Assembly: GCF_001425825.1 (NCBI RefSeq)
Contig: NZ_LMDM01000050.1
Span: 115,057 to 179,056, forward strand
Length of the DNA: 64,000 nucleotides
Direction: 5' to 3'
Source: Rhizobacter sp. Root1238
Lineage (GTDB): Bacteria > Pseudomonadota > Gammaproteobacteria > Burkholderiales > Burkholderiaceae_C
Of the stretch, positions 32,610 through 41,441 are shown piece by piece (position 1 is the first letter of the stretch; each line of letters opens with the position of its first letter). The notes under the pieces are model-generated. The model saw only the letters and a list, made by a program, of their open reading frames with translations, ran no database searches and was not told the DNA's origin. The translations under genes and the position numbers were made by a program.

Positions 32610-33283
32610 CAACTCCGACCGCCGCGATGACCGACACCCCTGCCATCCCCGAAGACACCAGTCCCGAGGTGGCAGCCGACGCGGTGGCCGAACCGGCGGG
32701 CCGCAAGCGCCCGAAGCCCGGCGAGCGCCGCGTGCAGATCCTGCAGACGCTGGCCCACATGCTCGAACAGCCGGGCGCCGACCGCATCACGACGGCCGCG
32801 CTGGCCGGCAAGCTCGATGTCTCCGAAGCGGCGCTGTACCGCCATTTCGCGAGCAAGGCGCAGATGTTCGAAGGCCTGATCGAGTTCATCGAACAGAGCG
32901 TGTTCACGCTGGTCAACCAGATCACCGAGCGCGAGACGAGCGGCCAGGTGCAGGCCCAGAAGATCCTCACGGTGCTGCTGCAGTTCGGCGAGAAGAACCC
33001 CGGCATGACGCGCGTGATGGTCGGCGATGCGCTGGTGTTCGAGAACGAGCGCCTCGTCGCCCGCATGAACCAGTTCTTCGACCGCATCGAATCGCAGCTG
33101 CGCCAGAGCCTGCGCAGCGCCGCCGAAGCGGCCGGCTCGTCGACGCCGACCGTCGACGCGAATGCGCAGTCCTCGGTGCTGACCGGCTTCGCGGTCGGCC
33201 GCCTGCAGCGCTATGCGCGCTCCGGCTTCAAGCGCGTGCCGACCGAGCACCTGGACGCCGCGCTGCGCCTGCTGGTCGGCTGA
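32606..33283 (+). CDS. slmA: TetR-family nucleoid occlusion factor SlmA
   Basis: SlmA binds chromosomal sites and blocks FtsZ assembly over the nucleoid. The protein (225 residues from GTG 32606) has a disordered acidic N-terminus, then KPGERRVQILQTLAHMLEQP and the TetR helix-turn-helix ITTAALAGKLDVSEAALYRH. The C-terminal part holds FEGLIEFIEQSVFTLVNQI and MTRVMVGDALVFENERL, clear SlmA features. GTG 32606 gives a GTGA overlap with the nucleotidase; an ATG at 32627 is the alternative. Neither has a good ribosome binding site, so coupling favours the first. Confidence 0.92.
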   Translation: MTTPTAAMTDTPAIPEDTSPEVAADAVAEPAGRKRPKPGERRVQILQTLAHMLEQPGADRITTAALAGKLDVSEAALYRHFASKAQMFEGLIEFIEQSVFTLVNQITERETSGQVQAQKILTVLLQFGEKNPGMTRVMVGDALVFENERLVARMNQFFDRIESQLRQSLRSAAEAAGSSTPTVDANAQSSVLTGFAVGRLQRYARSGFKRVPTEHLDAALRLLVG

Positions 33284-33315
33284 CGCCGGCCTTTTCCCTC
33301 TTCCTTCCCTGATCG

Positions 33316-33993
33316 ATGGTCACGACCGATGTCGGCGGCCAGCGCCTCGCATTGCTGCCGCAGAAGGCCGCCTGGTGGCCGGCGCAGCACGCGCTGCTGG
33401 TGGCCGATGCCCACCTCGGCAAGGCGGTGTCGTTCCGAAGGCTCGGCGTGCCGGTGCCGGAGGCCACGACCGGCGAAACGCTGTCGCGGCTGACCGGACT
33501 GGTCGAGCAGCACGGCGCGCGGCGCATCGTGTTCCTCGGCGATTTCCTGCACTCCGTGCATGCGCACGCGGCCTCGACGCTGGAGGCGCTCGCGCGCTGG
33601 CGCGAGCGGCATGCGGATCTGCATCTGACGCTGGTGCGCGGCAACCACGATGCCCACGCCGGCGATCCGCCTGCCTGGGCCCGGATCGACGTCGTCGACG
33701 AGCCGCTGCGGCTCGGCGGGCTGGCACTGTGCCACCACCCCGTTGCGCGCGACGACGGCTACGTGCTGGCCGGTCACCTGCACCCGGGCATCGTGCTCGG
33801 CGGACGGCCCCGCGACCATGTGCGGCTGCCGTGCTTCTGGTTCGGCGAGCGGGTCGGCGTGCTGCCGGCCTTCGGTGCGTTCACCGGGCTGAAGACGATC
33901 CGGCCGGCGCCCGGCGAGCGGGTCTTCGCGGTGGCCGAGCAGGCCGTGCTGCCGCTGCCGCCGCAACCGCCGGCCGCTCAAGAACCCGGCTGA
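33316..33993 (+). CDS. pdeM: PdeM-type metallophosphoesterase (ligase-associated DNA damage response endonuclease)
   Basis: A 225-residue calcineurin-fold phosphoesterase. Metal-binding motifs in order: DAHLGK (about 31-36), GDFLHS (about 75-80), GNHDAH (about 113-118), and CHHP / GHLHPG near 140-155. These and the overall length match PdeM, often found with an ATP-dependent ligase, an exonuclease and a helicase (LHR) in a repair cassette. None of those partners is in the window, so it stands alone here, or the partners are elsewhere. Nucleic-acid repair is the likely role. Confidence 0.85.
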   Translation: MVTTDVGGQRLALLPQKAAWWPAQHALLVADAHLGKAVSFRRLGVPVPEATTGETLSRLTGLVEQHGARRIVFLGDFLHSVHAHAASTLEALARWRERHADLHLTLVRGNHDAHAGDPPAWARIDVVDEPLRLGGLALCHHPVARDDGYVLAGHLHPGIVLGGRPRDHVRLPCFWFGERVGVLPAFGAFTGLKTIRPAPGERVFAVAEQAVLPLPPQPPAAQEPG

Positions 33994-34044
33994 GTCGGCC
34001 GATATCCGGCAAAGCTCCGCATCGGGCGGCGCATCGTTGCCGCC

Positions 34045-36870
34045 ATGCCGATCCTTCCCCGGGTGCCGTTCCATCGTCTCGCCGCCCTGTGGCTGGCGGG
34101 CGTCGGCCTGTGCGTGATGGCCGGCGTGCTCAGCGGTCGCGTCGAGCTGGCTCGCCTGTTCGTGAACGCGGTGCCGGCCAGCTTCAACGCCGGCCTGCTC
34201 GGCCTGGTGGCGGCGGTCGCGCTGTGGAGCGGCCCGCGCGTGCCGTCGCGCCGGCTGGCGTGGTGTGCCGCGTTGCTGATGCTGCTGCCCGTGCTGGTGA
34301 TGGCCGAGCAACTGGGCGGCATCGACCTCGGCATCGACATGCCGGCGCTGCACCGCGCGCTGCAGCCGGCCTCATCGCACCCCGGACGCCTGGCGCCGAA
34401 CTCCTGCCTCGGCTTCCTGTTCGCCGGCCTGGCGCTGTGGCTGCAGCACAGGCCAGGCGTGCGCTGGCGCGGCCTGCTGGTGTCGTGCAGCGTGTACGGC
34501 ACGCTCGCGGTCGGCCTGTCGGCGCTCACCGGCTACGTGCTCGACCTGGAGGCGATGTACAAGCTGCTGTCGTTCAACAGCATGTCGGCGGCGGTGATGG
34601 CGATGCTGGTGGTGCTGGGCGCGGCGCTGTGGTCGAGCCTGCTGGCCGGCGACGCGGCCGACGCCGTGGCCGAGCGACCCGAGGATCGCATCACCCGCAC
34701 CGCGGTCGGCGTGCTCGGCATCGTCGCCGTGGTGTCCGGCGTGGCCGGTTTCGCGCTGATGCAGCGCGCCTACAAGATGACGGTGGCCGAGGGCCTCGAG
34801 ACCGCGGCACGCGGCCATGCCGGCGCGTTCGCGCACAGCCTGAAGCAGGAGATGGAGATCGCCGAAAGCGTGTCGCGGCAGCTCGCGCTGCAGCGCTCGC
34901 TCGCGCAGCTGGCGGTGAAGCCGACCGATGCGCTGGCCTTCGACGACCTGCGCGAGCTGGCGGCCAGCGTGCTGGGCCAGGATTTCAGCGCCTTGCGCGT
35001 GCAGAACGGGCGAGGCGAGGCGTTGCTGGAGGCGGGTTCGGCGCGGCTGCGCGAGGCGCCGGTGGCGCTGCCGCTGGGCGACGGCCATTCGACGCTGCTG
35101 TGGGACGACGGGCTGGTGCTGCACAGCGAACTGCCGGTCGAGCGCAACGGAGCGCGCGTCGGCGGCCTGGTGCTGGAGCGCCGGCTGGGCGTGCTGACCG
35201 GGCTGCTGTACGACCTGCAGCACCACGACGATTCGACCGACGCGCTGCTGTGCGCACGCATCGAGGACGACGCGGTCTGCCTGCCGAGCCGCTTCTACGA
35301 GGCGGGCCGCCACATCGCGATGTACCGGCAGGACGGCCAGCCCTATCTGCCGATCTCGAAGGCCCTGCTCGGCATGACCGGAACCGATTCGGTGAAGGAC
35401 CTGCGCGACGTGCCGGTGCAGGCCGGCTATGCGCCGCTGCGAGGCCTCAACCTGGGCCTGGTGGTCAAGACCGACAGCGGCGAGCTGTTCAGCTACATCC
35501 GCTCGCGGCTGCACCTGCTGACGGGCCTGCTGGCGGCGCTGGTGCTGGTGGGCGCCTGGCTGTTGCGCTCGCATGTGCTGCCGCTGGCGCAGCGCCTGGC
35601 GCGCAGCGAGCGCCGGCTGCAGATGGTGTCGGACAACCTGCCGGCGCTGGTGTTCCATGTCGACGCCGACCTGCGCTACCAGTTCGCCAATGCCCGCTAC
35701 CTGCCGATGGCCGGCCTCGACCCGAAGGCGATGATCGGCGAGCGCATGCAGGACGTGCTGGGCGCGGACGCGTTCGGTGTCATTGCAGAGCACATCGCGG
35801 CCGCGCTGCGCGGCGAGCGCGTGCGCTACGAGCGGCACGGTCCCTGGCTCGGCGGCGAGCACCATCACCTGGTCGAGTACGTGCCCGAGCGGCGGCCGGA
35901 CGGCAGCGTCGCCGGTGTCTACGGCATGGTGATGGACATCACCGAGCGCCACCAGGCGCAGGCGCAACTGGCCGCGAGCGAGGCGCGGCTGCGCACGATC
36001 ACCGACAACGTGCCGGCGTTGATCACGTATGTCGACACCGACCTGCGCTTCCAGTTCTGCAACCCGGTGTTCGAGGCCTGGACCGGCATCCCGGTGGCCG
36101 CCGCGATGGGCCGGCGCATGCAGGACGTGCTGCCGCCGAAGGTGATGGCCCTGCGGCAGCGCCAGATCGAGCGCGCGCTGCGCGGCGAGACGGTGCAGTT
36201 CGAGACGGTGGCGGTGCTGGGGCAGGGGCCGCGGCACTTCCAGGTCAACTATTTGCCGCACCGCGACGAGCAGGGCCGGGTGATCGGCGTGTACAGCCTG
36301 ACGAACGACGTGTCGGCGCAGAAGGAACTCGAGCGCAAGCTGCAGACGCTGGCGCGGGTCGATGCGCTGACGGGACTGGCCAACCGGCGGCAGTTCGAGG
36401 AACGCTTTTCGGAGGCGATGTCGCGCTGCCGCCGCAGCGGACGGCCGATGGCGCTGATGTTCATGGACATCGACAAGTTCAAGGGCATCAACGACACGCT
36501 GGGCCATGCCGGTGGCGACGAGGTGCTGAAGACCTTCGGGCAGCGGCTCCTGGCCAGCGTCCGCAAGACCGACACGGTGGCGCGGCTGGCCGGCGACGAG
36601 TTCGTCGTGATCCTCGAAGGGCTGAACACGGTGGACGAGCCGCACTTCCTGGCCCGCAAGATCCTCGCGGCGATCGCGGCGGAGCAGCAGGTGCTGGGGC
36701 ATTCGCTGAGTGTCACGACGAGCATCGGCATCTCGTTCTACGAAGGCGACGACAGCACCGAGGGGGCGCTGATGGCGCTGGCGGACAAGGCCTTGTACGA
36801 GGCCAAGTCGGCCGGGCGAGGGACGTACCGGTGTGCGCCGCGTTCCGCCGTGGTTGCCGGGCGGGGCTGA
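34045..36870 (+). CDS. Membrane-bound PAS-PAS-GGDEF diguanylate cyclase
   Basis: A 941-residue protein that would make c-di-GMP. About seven TM helices occupy residues 10-245, a periplasmic domain lies about 246-490, one TM about 490-510, then two PAS domains (about 530-640 and 655-770; each has a DLRxQF-type core and ends in MDITERHQ or NDVSAQKE), and a C-terminal GGDEF domain (about 775-935) opening DALTGLANRRQFEERF. The signature is AGDEF (849-853) instead of GGDEF; this variant is active in several known cyclases. An RKTD inhibitory site precedes it by five residues, so product inhibition is expected. No EAL domain. It stands alone between pdeM and the DUF815 gene. Confidence 0.9.
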   Translation: MPILPRVPFHRLAALWLAGVGLCVMAGVLSGRVELARLFVNAVPASFNAGLLGLVAAVALWSGPRVPSRRLAWCAALLMLLPVLVMAEQLGGIDLGIDMPALHRALQPASSHPGRLAPNSCLGFLFAGLALWLQHRPGVRWRGLLVSCSVYGTLAVGLSALTGYVLDLEAMYKLLSFNSMSAAVMAMLVVLGAALWSSLLAGDAADAVAERPEDRITRTAVGVLGIVAVVSGVAGFALMQRAYKMTVAEGLETAARGHAGAFAHSLKQEMEIAESVSRQLALQRSLAQLAVKPTDALAFDDLRELAASVLGQDFSALRVQNGRGEALLEAGSARLREAPVALPLGDGHSTLLWDDGLVLHSELPVERNGARVGGLVLERRLGVLTGLLYDLQHHDDSTDALLCARIEDDAVCLPSRFYEAGRHIAMYRQDGQPYLPISKALLGMTGTDSVKDLRDVPVQAGYAPLRGLNLGLVVKTDSGELFSYIRSRLHLLTGLLAALVLVGAWLLRSHVLPLAQRLARSERRLQMVSDNLPALVFHVDADLRYQFANARYLPMAGLDPKAMIGERMQDVLGADAFGVIAEHIAAALRGERVRYERHGPWLGGEHHHLVEYVPERRPDGSVAGVYGMVMDITERHQAQAQLAASEARLRTITDNVPALITYVDTDLRFQFCNPVFEAWTGIPVAAAMGRRMQDVLPPKVMALRQRQIERALRGETVQFETVAVLGQGPRHFQVNYLPHRDEQGRVIGVYSLTNDVSAQKELERKLQTLARVDALTGLANRRQFEERFSEAMSRCRRSGRPMALMFMDIDKFKGINDTLGHAGGDEVLKTFGQRLLASVRKTDTVARLAGDEFVVILEGLNTVDEPHFLARKILAAIAAEQQVLGHSLSVTTSIGISFYEGDDSTEGALMALADKALYEAKSAGRGTYRCAPRSAVVAGRG

Positions 36871-36893
36871 TCCGGGCGCCAAAACGCGACCGC

Positions 36894-36899
36894 TACACT
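36894..36899 (+). promoter_or_regulatory. Possible -10 element for DUF815-mutT-his-tat block
   Basis: TACACT, 45 nt before the DUF815 ATG in the 74-bp gap after the cyclase gene. No clear -35. Genes from here to hinT overlap or nearly touch, so it could head a long transcript. Confidence 0.35.
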
Positions 36900-36944
36900 G
36901 GCGGCCCGTTCCAGCCTTGGTGCCGGTAGACCCGGCGGTCTTGC

Positions 36945-37823
36945 ATGTCTTTCGCTCCCGACACGTTGCTGCAATTGATCCAACGCGCCGATGCGCTGCT
37001 CACCCGGCTGGAGTCGGTGCTGCCGCAGCCGCTGGTTGCGCCCGACTGGTCGGCGTCGATCGCGTTCCGCTACCGCCGGCGCGGCGCCTCCGGGCAGTTG
37101 CTGCCGGTTCGGCACGTGGCGCAGGTGCGCCTGTCGGAGCTGGTCGAGGTCGAGCCGCAGAAGGAGCGGCTGCTGCGCAACACCGCGCAGTTCGTGGCCG
37201 GGCATGCCGCCAACAACGTGCTGCTGACCGGGGCGCGCGGCACCGGCAAGAGCTCGCTGATCAAGGCCTGCCTGAACGAATTTTCCGATCGCGGACTCCG
37301 CTTGATCGAGGTCGACAAGGCGGACCTCGTCGACCTGCCCGACATCGTCGACCTGGTCGCCGAGCGGCCCGAACGCTTCGTCGTGTTCTGCGACGACCTC
37401 AGCTTCGACGAAGGCGAGCCCGGCTACAAGGCGCTCAAGTCCATCCTCGACGGCTCGGTCTCGCAGGCATCGGACAACCTGCTGATCTACGCGACCAGCA
37501 ACCGCCGCCACCTGCTGCCCGAGTACATGAAGGAGAACCTCACGTACCAGCACACCGAGGACGGCGAGGTCCATCCCGGCGAGGTGATCGAAGAGAAGAT
37601 CTCGCTCAGCGAACGCTTCGGGCTGTGGGTCAGCTTCTATCCGTTCAGCCAGGACGAGTACCTCGCGATCGTCGCGCAGTGGCTGCGTGGCTTCGGCGTC
37701 GGCGAAGACGAGATCGCCGCGGCTCGGCAGCCTTCGCTGGTGTGGGCGCTGGAACGCGGGTCGCGCTCGGGGCGCGTCGCGTTCCAGTTCGCGAAAGACT
37801 ACGCCGGGCGGCACGCTTCATGA
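36945..37823 (+). CDS. DUF815-family AAA ATPase
   Basis: A 292-residue P-loop ATPase of the DUF815 family, common in proteobacteria with unknown function. Walker A is LLTGARGTGKSSLIKA (about 93-108), Walker B FVVFCDDLSFDEGE (about 145-158), sensor-1-like LLIYATSNRRHLLPEYM (about 180-196). The C-terminal WALERGSRSGRVAFQFAKDY is the family's end motif. It may be a remodelling ATPase. Its stop overlaps the mutT start (ATGA), the common DUF815-Nudix neighbourhood in betaproteobacteria. Confidence 0.9.
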   Translation: MSFAPDTLLQLIQRADALLTRLESVLPQPLVAPDWSASIAFRYRRRGASGQLLPVRHVAQVRLSELVEVEPQKERLLRNTAQFVAGHAANNVLLTGARGTGKSSLIKACLNEFSDRGLRLIEVDKADLVDLPDIVDLVAERPERFVVFCDDLSFDEGEPGYKALKSILDGSVSQASDNLLIYATSNRRHLLPEYMKENLTYQHTEDGEVHPGEVIEEKISLSERFGLWVSFYPFSQDEYLAIVAQWLRGFGVGEDEIAAARQPSLVWALERGSRSGRVAFQFAKDYAGRHAS

Positions 37824-38269
37824 GCGGCGCAGACGAGCGCACGCCGGTCGACGTTGCCGTTGGCGTGCTGATCGATGCCGACGGCCGCTTCCTGCTGACC
37901 AGCCGGCCCGAGGGCAAGGTGTATGCGGGCTACTGGGAATTTCCCGGCGGCAAGCTGGAAGCCGGCGAGAGCGTCGAACAGGCGCTGCGCCGCGAGTTGC
38001 ATGAAGAGATCGGCATCACGATCGGGCCGGTGCAGCCGTGGAAGATCGAGCTGATGGACTACCCGCATGCGCGCGTGCGGCTGCACTTCTGCAAGGTCTT
38101 CGCGTGGACCGGCGAGTTCGAGATGCGCGAGCGCCAGCAGATGGCCTGGCAGGACCTGCCGGTGCAGGTGCAGCCGGTGCTGCCCGGCACCGTGCCGGTG
38201 TTGGCCTGGTTCGCCGAGGAACGCGGTTTCTCCGGACCGACTTGCGCCACAGATACACTCGCCCGATGA
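37820..38269 (+). CDS. mutT: Nudix hydrolase, MutT/8-oxo-dGTPase type
   Basis: A 149-residue Nudix enzyme. The Nudix box is complete: [20 protein letters not shown] followed by EIGI (about residues 38-61), with WEFPGGK before it, as in 8-oxo-dGTP diphosphatase, which removes oxidised dGTP from the nucleotide pool. The length is near E. coli MutT (129). It overlaps the DUF815 stop and the hisI start by four bases each, so it is translated within a chained operon. Confidence 0.88.
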   Translation: MSGADERTPVDVAVGVLIDADGRFLLTSRPEGKVYAGYWEFPGGKLEAGESVEQALRRELHEEIGITIGPVQPWKIELMDYPHARVRLHFCKVFAWTGEFEMRERQQMAWQDLPVQVQPVLPGTVPVLAWFAEERGFSGPTCATDTLAR

Positions 38270-38655
38270 GCTGGCTCGACGAGATCAAGTGGGATGCCCA
38301 GGGCCTGCTGCCGGTGATCGCGCAGGAGGTCGGCAGCAACGACGTGCTGATGTTCGCGTTCATGAACCGCGAGGCGCTGGCCCGCACCGCCGAGCTCGGC
38401 GAGGCGGTCTATTACAGCCGCTCGCGCCAGCGGCTGTGGCACAAGGGCGAGGAAAGCGGGCATGTGCAGCAGGTGCACGAGATGCGCCTCGATTGCGACA
38501 ACGACGTGCTGCTGCTGAAGGTGACGCAGCAGGGCCACACCCCCGGCATCGCCTGCCACACCGGCCGTCACAGCTGCTTCTTCCAGCTTTACAAGGACGG
38601 CGCCTGGCAGACCGTCGAGCCGGTCTTGAAAGACCCGGGGACCATCTACAAATGA
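38266..38655 (+). CDS. hisI: Phosphoribosyl-AMP cyclohydrolase
   Basis: HisI opens the adenine ring of phosphoribosyl-AMP in histidine synthesis (third step). The 129-residue protein has the metal-binding acidic run [11 protein letters not shown] (about 75-85), the Zn-binding Cys/His region [13 protein letters not shown] (about 94-106), and the [19 protein letters not shown] stretch (here [18 protein letters not shown]). It is separate from HisE, as in other betaproteobacteria. Its start overlaps mutT and its stop overlaps hisE. The rest of the his operon would be expected upstream but is not in the window; mutT and DUF815 precede instead. Confidence 0.95.
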   Translation: MSWLDEIKWDAQGLLPVIAQEVGSNDVLMFAFMNREALARTAELGEAVYYSRSRQRLWHKGEESGHVQQVHEMRLDCDNDVLLLKVTQQGHTPGIACHTGRHSCFFQLYKDGAWQTVEPVLKDPGTIYK

Positions 38656-39032
38656 CGGACGTGAAGACCGAGGTGAACGCCGCGCGCAACGGCAACGACA
38701 CGCTCGCCCGCCTGGCGGCGGTGATCGAGTCGCGCCGCCAGGGCGATCCGGACAAGAGCTACGTCGCCCGGCTGTTCCACAAGGGCACCGATGCGATCCT
38801 GAAGAAGATCGGCGAAGAGGCCACCGAGACGGTGATGGCCGCCAAGGACGGCGACCGCCAGAAGATCGTCTACGAGGTCGCCGACCTGTGGTTCCATTCG
38901 ATGCTCGCGCTCAGCGCGTTCGGGCTGACGCCCGCCGACGTGCTGGCCGAGCTGGAGCGGCGCGAAGGCCTGTCGGGCCTGGAGGAATTCGCCGCGCGCA
39001 AGTTGCAAACCCGAGAGGCGGACGGAACATGA
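38652..39032 (+). CDS. hisE: Phosphoribosyl-ATP pyrophosphatase
   Basis: HisE hydrolyses phosphoribosyl-ATP to phosphoribosyl-AMP and PPi (second step of histidine synthesis), so it supplies the substrate of HisI. The 126-residue MazG-like all-alpha protein shows [20 protein letters not shown] and [14 protein letters not shown], the metal-binding Glu pattern, then [18 protein letters not shown]. It overlaps hisI and the DUF4870 gene by four bases each. Confidence 0.95.
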   Translation: MTDVKTEVNAARNGNDTLARLAAVIESRRQGDPDKSYVARLFHKGTDAILKKIGEEATETVMAAKDGDRQKIVYEVADLWFHSMLALSAFGLTPADVLAELERREGLSGLEEFAARKLQTREADGT

Positions 39033-39418
39033 ACGATGTCGTGACCCAGCTTTCCGACAGCCAGCGCTCGCTGAAGAACATCGGCCACATCAGCTACGCG
39101 CTGCATGCGATCGTCGCGGTGGCCGCCGTGCTGCCCGGCGCGCAGGTCACGCCGGTGCTGCTGATCGTCGCCTTCATCCTCGACCTGGTGAAGAAGGACG
39201 AAGCCGCCGGCAGCTGGCAGGAATCGCACTTCCGCTGGCGCATCCGCTCGGTGATCTGGGCCGCCGTGCTGTACGTCGTCACGCTGCCGCTGTGGTTCCT
39301 GTTCCTGGTCCCCGGATGGATCGCCTGGGCCATCATCTCGATCTGGTTCCTGTACCGCGTCGTGCGCGGCTGGGTGAACCTGAACTCGAACACGCCGATG
39401 CCGGTGCCCGCGCCATGA
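39029..39418 (+). CDS. DUF4870-like small membrane protein
   Basis: A 129-residue membrane protein with about three hydrophobic segments ([59 protein letters not shown]). The layout, with IGHISYALH near the N-terminus, fits the DUF4870/Tic20-like families. It occurs at this spot, between hisE and the HIT gene, in many Burkholderiales, but its role is unknown. It overlaps hisE and hinT by four bases, so it is made together with them. Confidence 0.8.
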   Translation: MNDVVTQLSDSQRSLKNIGHISYALHAIVAVAAVLPGAQVTPVLLIVAFILDLVKKDEAAGSWQESHFRWRIRSVIWAAVLYVVTLPLWFLFLVPGWIAWAIISIWFLYRVVRGWVNLNSNTPMPVPAP

Positions 39419-39765
39419 GCCATGACCCGAACTGCATCTTCTGCAAGATCTCGGCCGGGCAGATTCCGAGCCGCAGGGTCTTCGAAGACGATGAACTGAT
39501 CGCCTTCCACGACATCGCGCCGTGGGCGCCGGTCCACTTCCTGATCGTGCCGAAGGCGCACCTGGCATCGCTGTACGACACCGTGCCCGAGCAGCACCAG
39601 GCGCTGCTCGGCAAGATGCTCGCGCTGGCCCCGAAGCTCGCGCGCGAGCAGGGCGCCGTCAACGGTTTTCGCACCGTGATCAACACCGGCGTCGATGGCG
39701 GGCAGGAAGTGCCACATTTGCACATGCATGTCGTCGGCGGACCCAGGCCGTGGGCCAAAGGGTGA
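39415..39765 (+). CDS. hinT: HIT-family purine nucleoside phosphoramidase
   Basis: A 116-residue HIT protein. The N-terminus CIFCKISAGQIPSRRVFEDD carries the zinc-type Cys pair, and the histidine triad is VPHLHMHVVGG (about 99-109; catalytic middle His). HinT-type enzymes hydrolyse AMP-lysine and other nucleoside phosphoramidates. It ends the overlapping mutT-hisIE-DUF4870-hinT chain; a new -10-like element follows before tatA. Confidence 0.93.
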   Translation: MSHDPNCIFCKISAGQIPSRRVFEDDELIAFHDIAPWAPVHFLIVPKAHLASLYDTVPEQHQALLGKMLALAPKLAREQGAVNGFRTVINTGVDGGQEVPHLHMHVVGGPRPWAKG

Positions 39766-39778
39766 TCCCCCGACCCCC

Positions 39779-39784
39779 TAGAAT
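39779..39784 (+). promoter_or_regulatory. Possible -10 element of tatABC
   Basis: TAGAAT, 26 nt before the tatA ATG. The same TA(G/A)AATcc form recurs before tRNA-Thr (57458) and secA (58958). No good -35 is seen. Confidence 0.4.
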
Positions 39785-39810
39785 CCGCTATTTCCCGCAG
39801 GAGAAGACTC

Positions 39811-40053
39811 ATGGGTTCGTTCAGCATCTGGCACTGGCTCATCGTGCTGGTGATCGTGGTCCTGGTGTTCGGCACCAAGAAGCTCAAGAACATCGGCAGC
39901 GACCTGGGTGGCGCCGTCAAGGGCTTCAAGGACGGCATGAAGGACGGTTCGACGACCAGCGCCAATGGCGAGGTCGTGCCGCCATCGCAACAGGTCGGCC
40001 AGAAGGCCGTCGATCCGAACACCGTCGACGTCGAAGCGAAGACCAAATCGTGA
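39811..40053 (+). CDS. tatA: Sec-independent protein translocase TatA
   Basis: An 80-residue TatA: one N-terminal TM helix ([20 protein letters not shown]), the FG-K-KL hinge, then an amphipathic helix ([15 protein letters not shown]) and a polar tail. Many copies form the Tat pore for folded proteins with twin-arginine signals; the Rieske protein encoded at 53.3 kb is a likely client. AGGAG lies 8 nt before the ATG. It is followed by tatB and tatC. Confidence 0.95.
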   Translation: MGSFSIWHWLIVLVIVVLVFGTKKLKNIGSDLGGAVKGFKDGMKDGSTTSANGEVVPPSQQVGQKAVDPNTVDVEAKTKS

Positions 40054-40099
40054 TGAGCATCCGAGGCCGGCTCGGGCTGGCCCGTCGGATGACGACCGC

Positions 40100-40588
40100 A
40101 TGATCGATTTCGGTTTCGACAAGATCGCGCTGATCGGCGCCGTGGCGCTGATCGTCATCGGGCCCGAGCGGCTGCCGAAGGTCGCCCGCACCGTCGGCCA
40201 CCTGCTCGGCAAGGCGCAGCGGTATGTGGCCGACGTCAAGGCCGAGGTCAACCGCTCGATCGAGCTCGAAGAGCTCAAGAAGATGAAGGGCGAGTTCGAG
40301 GACGCGGCCCGCAACGTCGAGCAGACGGTCTCGAACGAGATCCACCAGACGCGCGCCGACATGGCCAGCGCCTGGGATGCCCCCGGCGATGCGGCTTCGA
40401 CGCCGGACAGCGGCCAGCACCTCGGCTGGGAACCGCCGCCACCGCAGTACAAGCACCCGAAGAAGAACTGGCGCCTGAAGCGCGGCGCGACGCCGCAGTG
40501 GTACAAGCAGCGCACTGGCGTGCGCAACAAGGCGCAGTCGGGTGCGGCGCGTGTCGCACGCTTCCGCCCGCCGCGCTCGTCGGCCTGA
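40100..40588 (+). CDS. tatB: Sec-independent protein translocase TatB
   Basis: A 162-residue TatB. The N-terminus is [20 protein letters not shown] followed by [13 protein letters not shown], the TatB TM helix and hinge. Residues 40-95 form a charged helix ([20 protein letters not shown]). The tail is Pro/Lys/Arg-rich ([18 protein letters not shown]). TatB with TatC receives twin-arginine precursors. It follows tatA by 46 bp and precedes tatC by 46 bp. Confidence 0.95.
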   Translation: MIDFGFDKIALIGAVALIVIGPERLPKVARTVGHLLGKAQRYVADVKAEVNRSIELEELKKMKGEFEDAARNVEQTVSNEIHQTRADMASAWDAPGDAASTPDSGQHLGWEPPPPQYKHPKKNWRLKRGATPQWYKQRTGVRNKAQSGAARVARFRPPRSSA

Positions 40589-40634
40589 ACCCTGCGGCCT
40601 GAACTCCCTCGGCCCGCGAACCTGAATCCCTCCC

Positions 40635-41423
40635 ATGAAGTTGAACAGCGACGGCCGCGATGAGCTGGAAGGCACCGAGCAGCCCTTCGTCACGCACCTG
40701 ATCGAACTGCGCGACCGCCTGATCCGCGCGGTGATCGCGATCGGCGTGTGCTTCGGCATCCTCGCGGTCTACCCCGGCCCGGCGGCGCTGTACGACCTGC
40801 TGGCGCATCCGCTGGTGATGGCGCTGCCGGCCGGCGGCAAGCTGATCGCGACCAACGTGATCTCGCCGTTCCTGGTGCCGCTGAAGATCACGCTGATGGC
40901 GGCCTTCCTGGTGGCGCTGCCGGTGGTGCTGTACCAGGTGTGGGCCTTCGTCGCGCCGGGGCTGTACACGCACGAGAAGAAGCTGGTGCTGCCGCTGGTG
41001 ATCTCGAGCACGCTGCTGTTCTTCTTCGGCGTCGCGTTCTGCTACTTCTTCGTGTTCGGCAAGGTGTTCGCGTTCATCCAGAGCTTCGCGCCGAAGAGCA
41101 TCACAGCGGCACCGGACATCGAGGCCTACCTGAGCTTCGTGCTGACGATGTTCGTCGCGTTCGGCGCTGCGTTCGAGGTGCCGATCGTCGTCGTCGTGCT
41201 GGCCCGCATGGGCATCGTGTCGCTCGAGAAGTTGAAGGCCTTCCGTGCCTACTTCATCGTGCTGGCCTTCATCGTCGCAGCCGTCGTGACGCCGCCGGAC
41301 ATCGTCTCGCAACTCGCGCTCGCGATTCCGATGTGCATCCTGTACGAGGTCGGCATCTGGGCCTCGGTGATCTTCATCAAGCACACGCGGGCGCCCGAGG
41401 ACGAGACGACCTCCAAGGCCTAG
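40635..41423 (+). CDS. tatC: Sec-independent protein translocase TatC
   Basis: A 262-residue TatC with six TM helices, the receptor core for twin-arginine signals. Hallmarks: PFVTHLIELRDRLIRAVIAI at the N-terminus, ALPVVLYQVWAFVAPGLYTH with the conserved P-F-x-Y-Q region, and FVLTMFVAFGAAFEVPIVVV. Length is normal. It ends the tatABC group. The expected HtrA protease gene comes next in other Burkholderiales, but here an unrelated low-GC gene intervenes. Confidence 0.96.
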   Translation: MKLNSDGRDELEGTEQPFVTHLIELRDRLIRAVIAIGVCFGILAVYPGPAALYDLLAHPLVMALPAGGKLIATNVISPFLVPLKITLMAAFLVALPVVLYQVWAFVAPGLYTHEKKLVLPLVISSTLLFFFGVAFCYFFVFGKVFAFIQSFAPKSITAAPDIEAYLSFVLTMFVAFGAAFEVPIVVVVLARMGIVSLEKLKAFRAYFIVLAFIVAAVVTPPDIVSQLALAIPMCILYEVGIWASVIFIKHTRAPEDETTSKA

Positions 41424-41441
41424 GTCGGGAACTTGACATCG

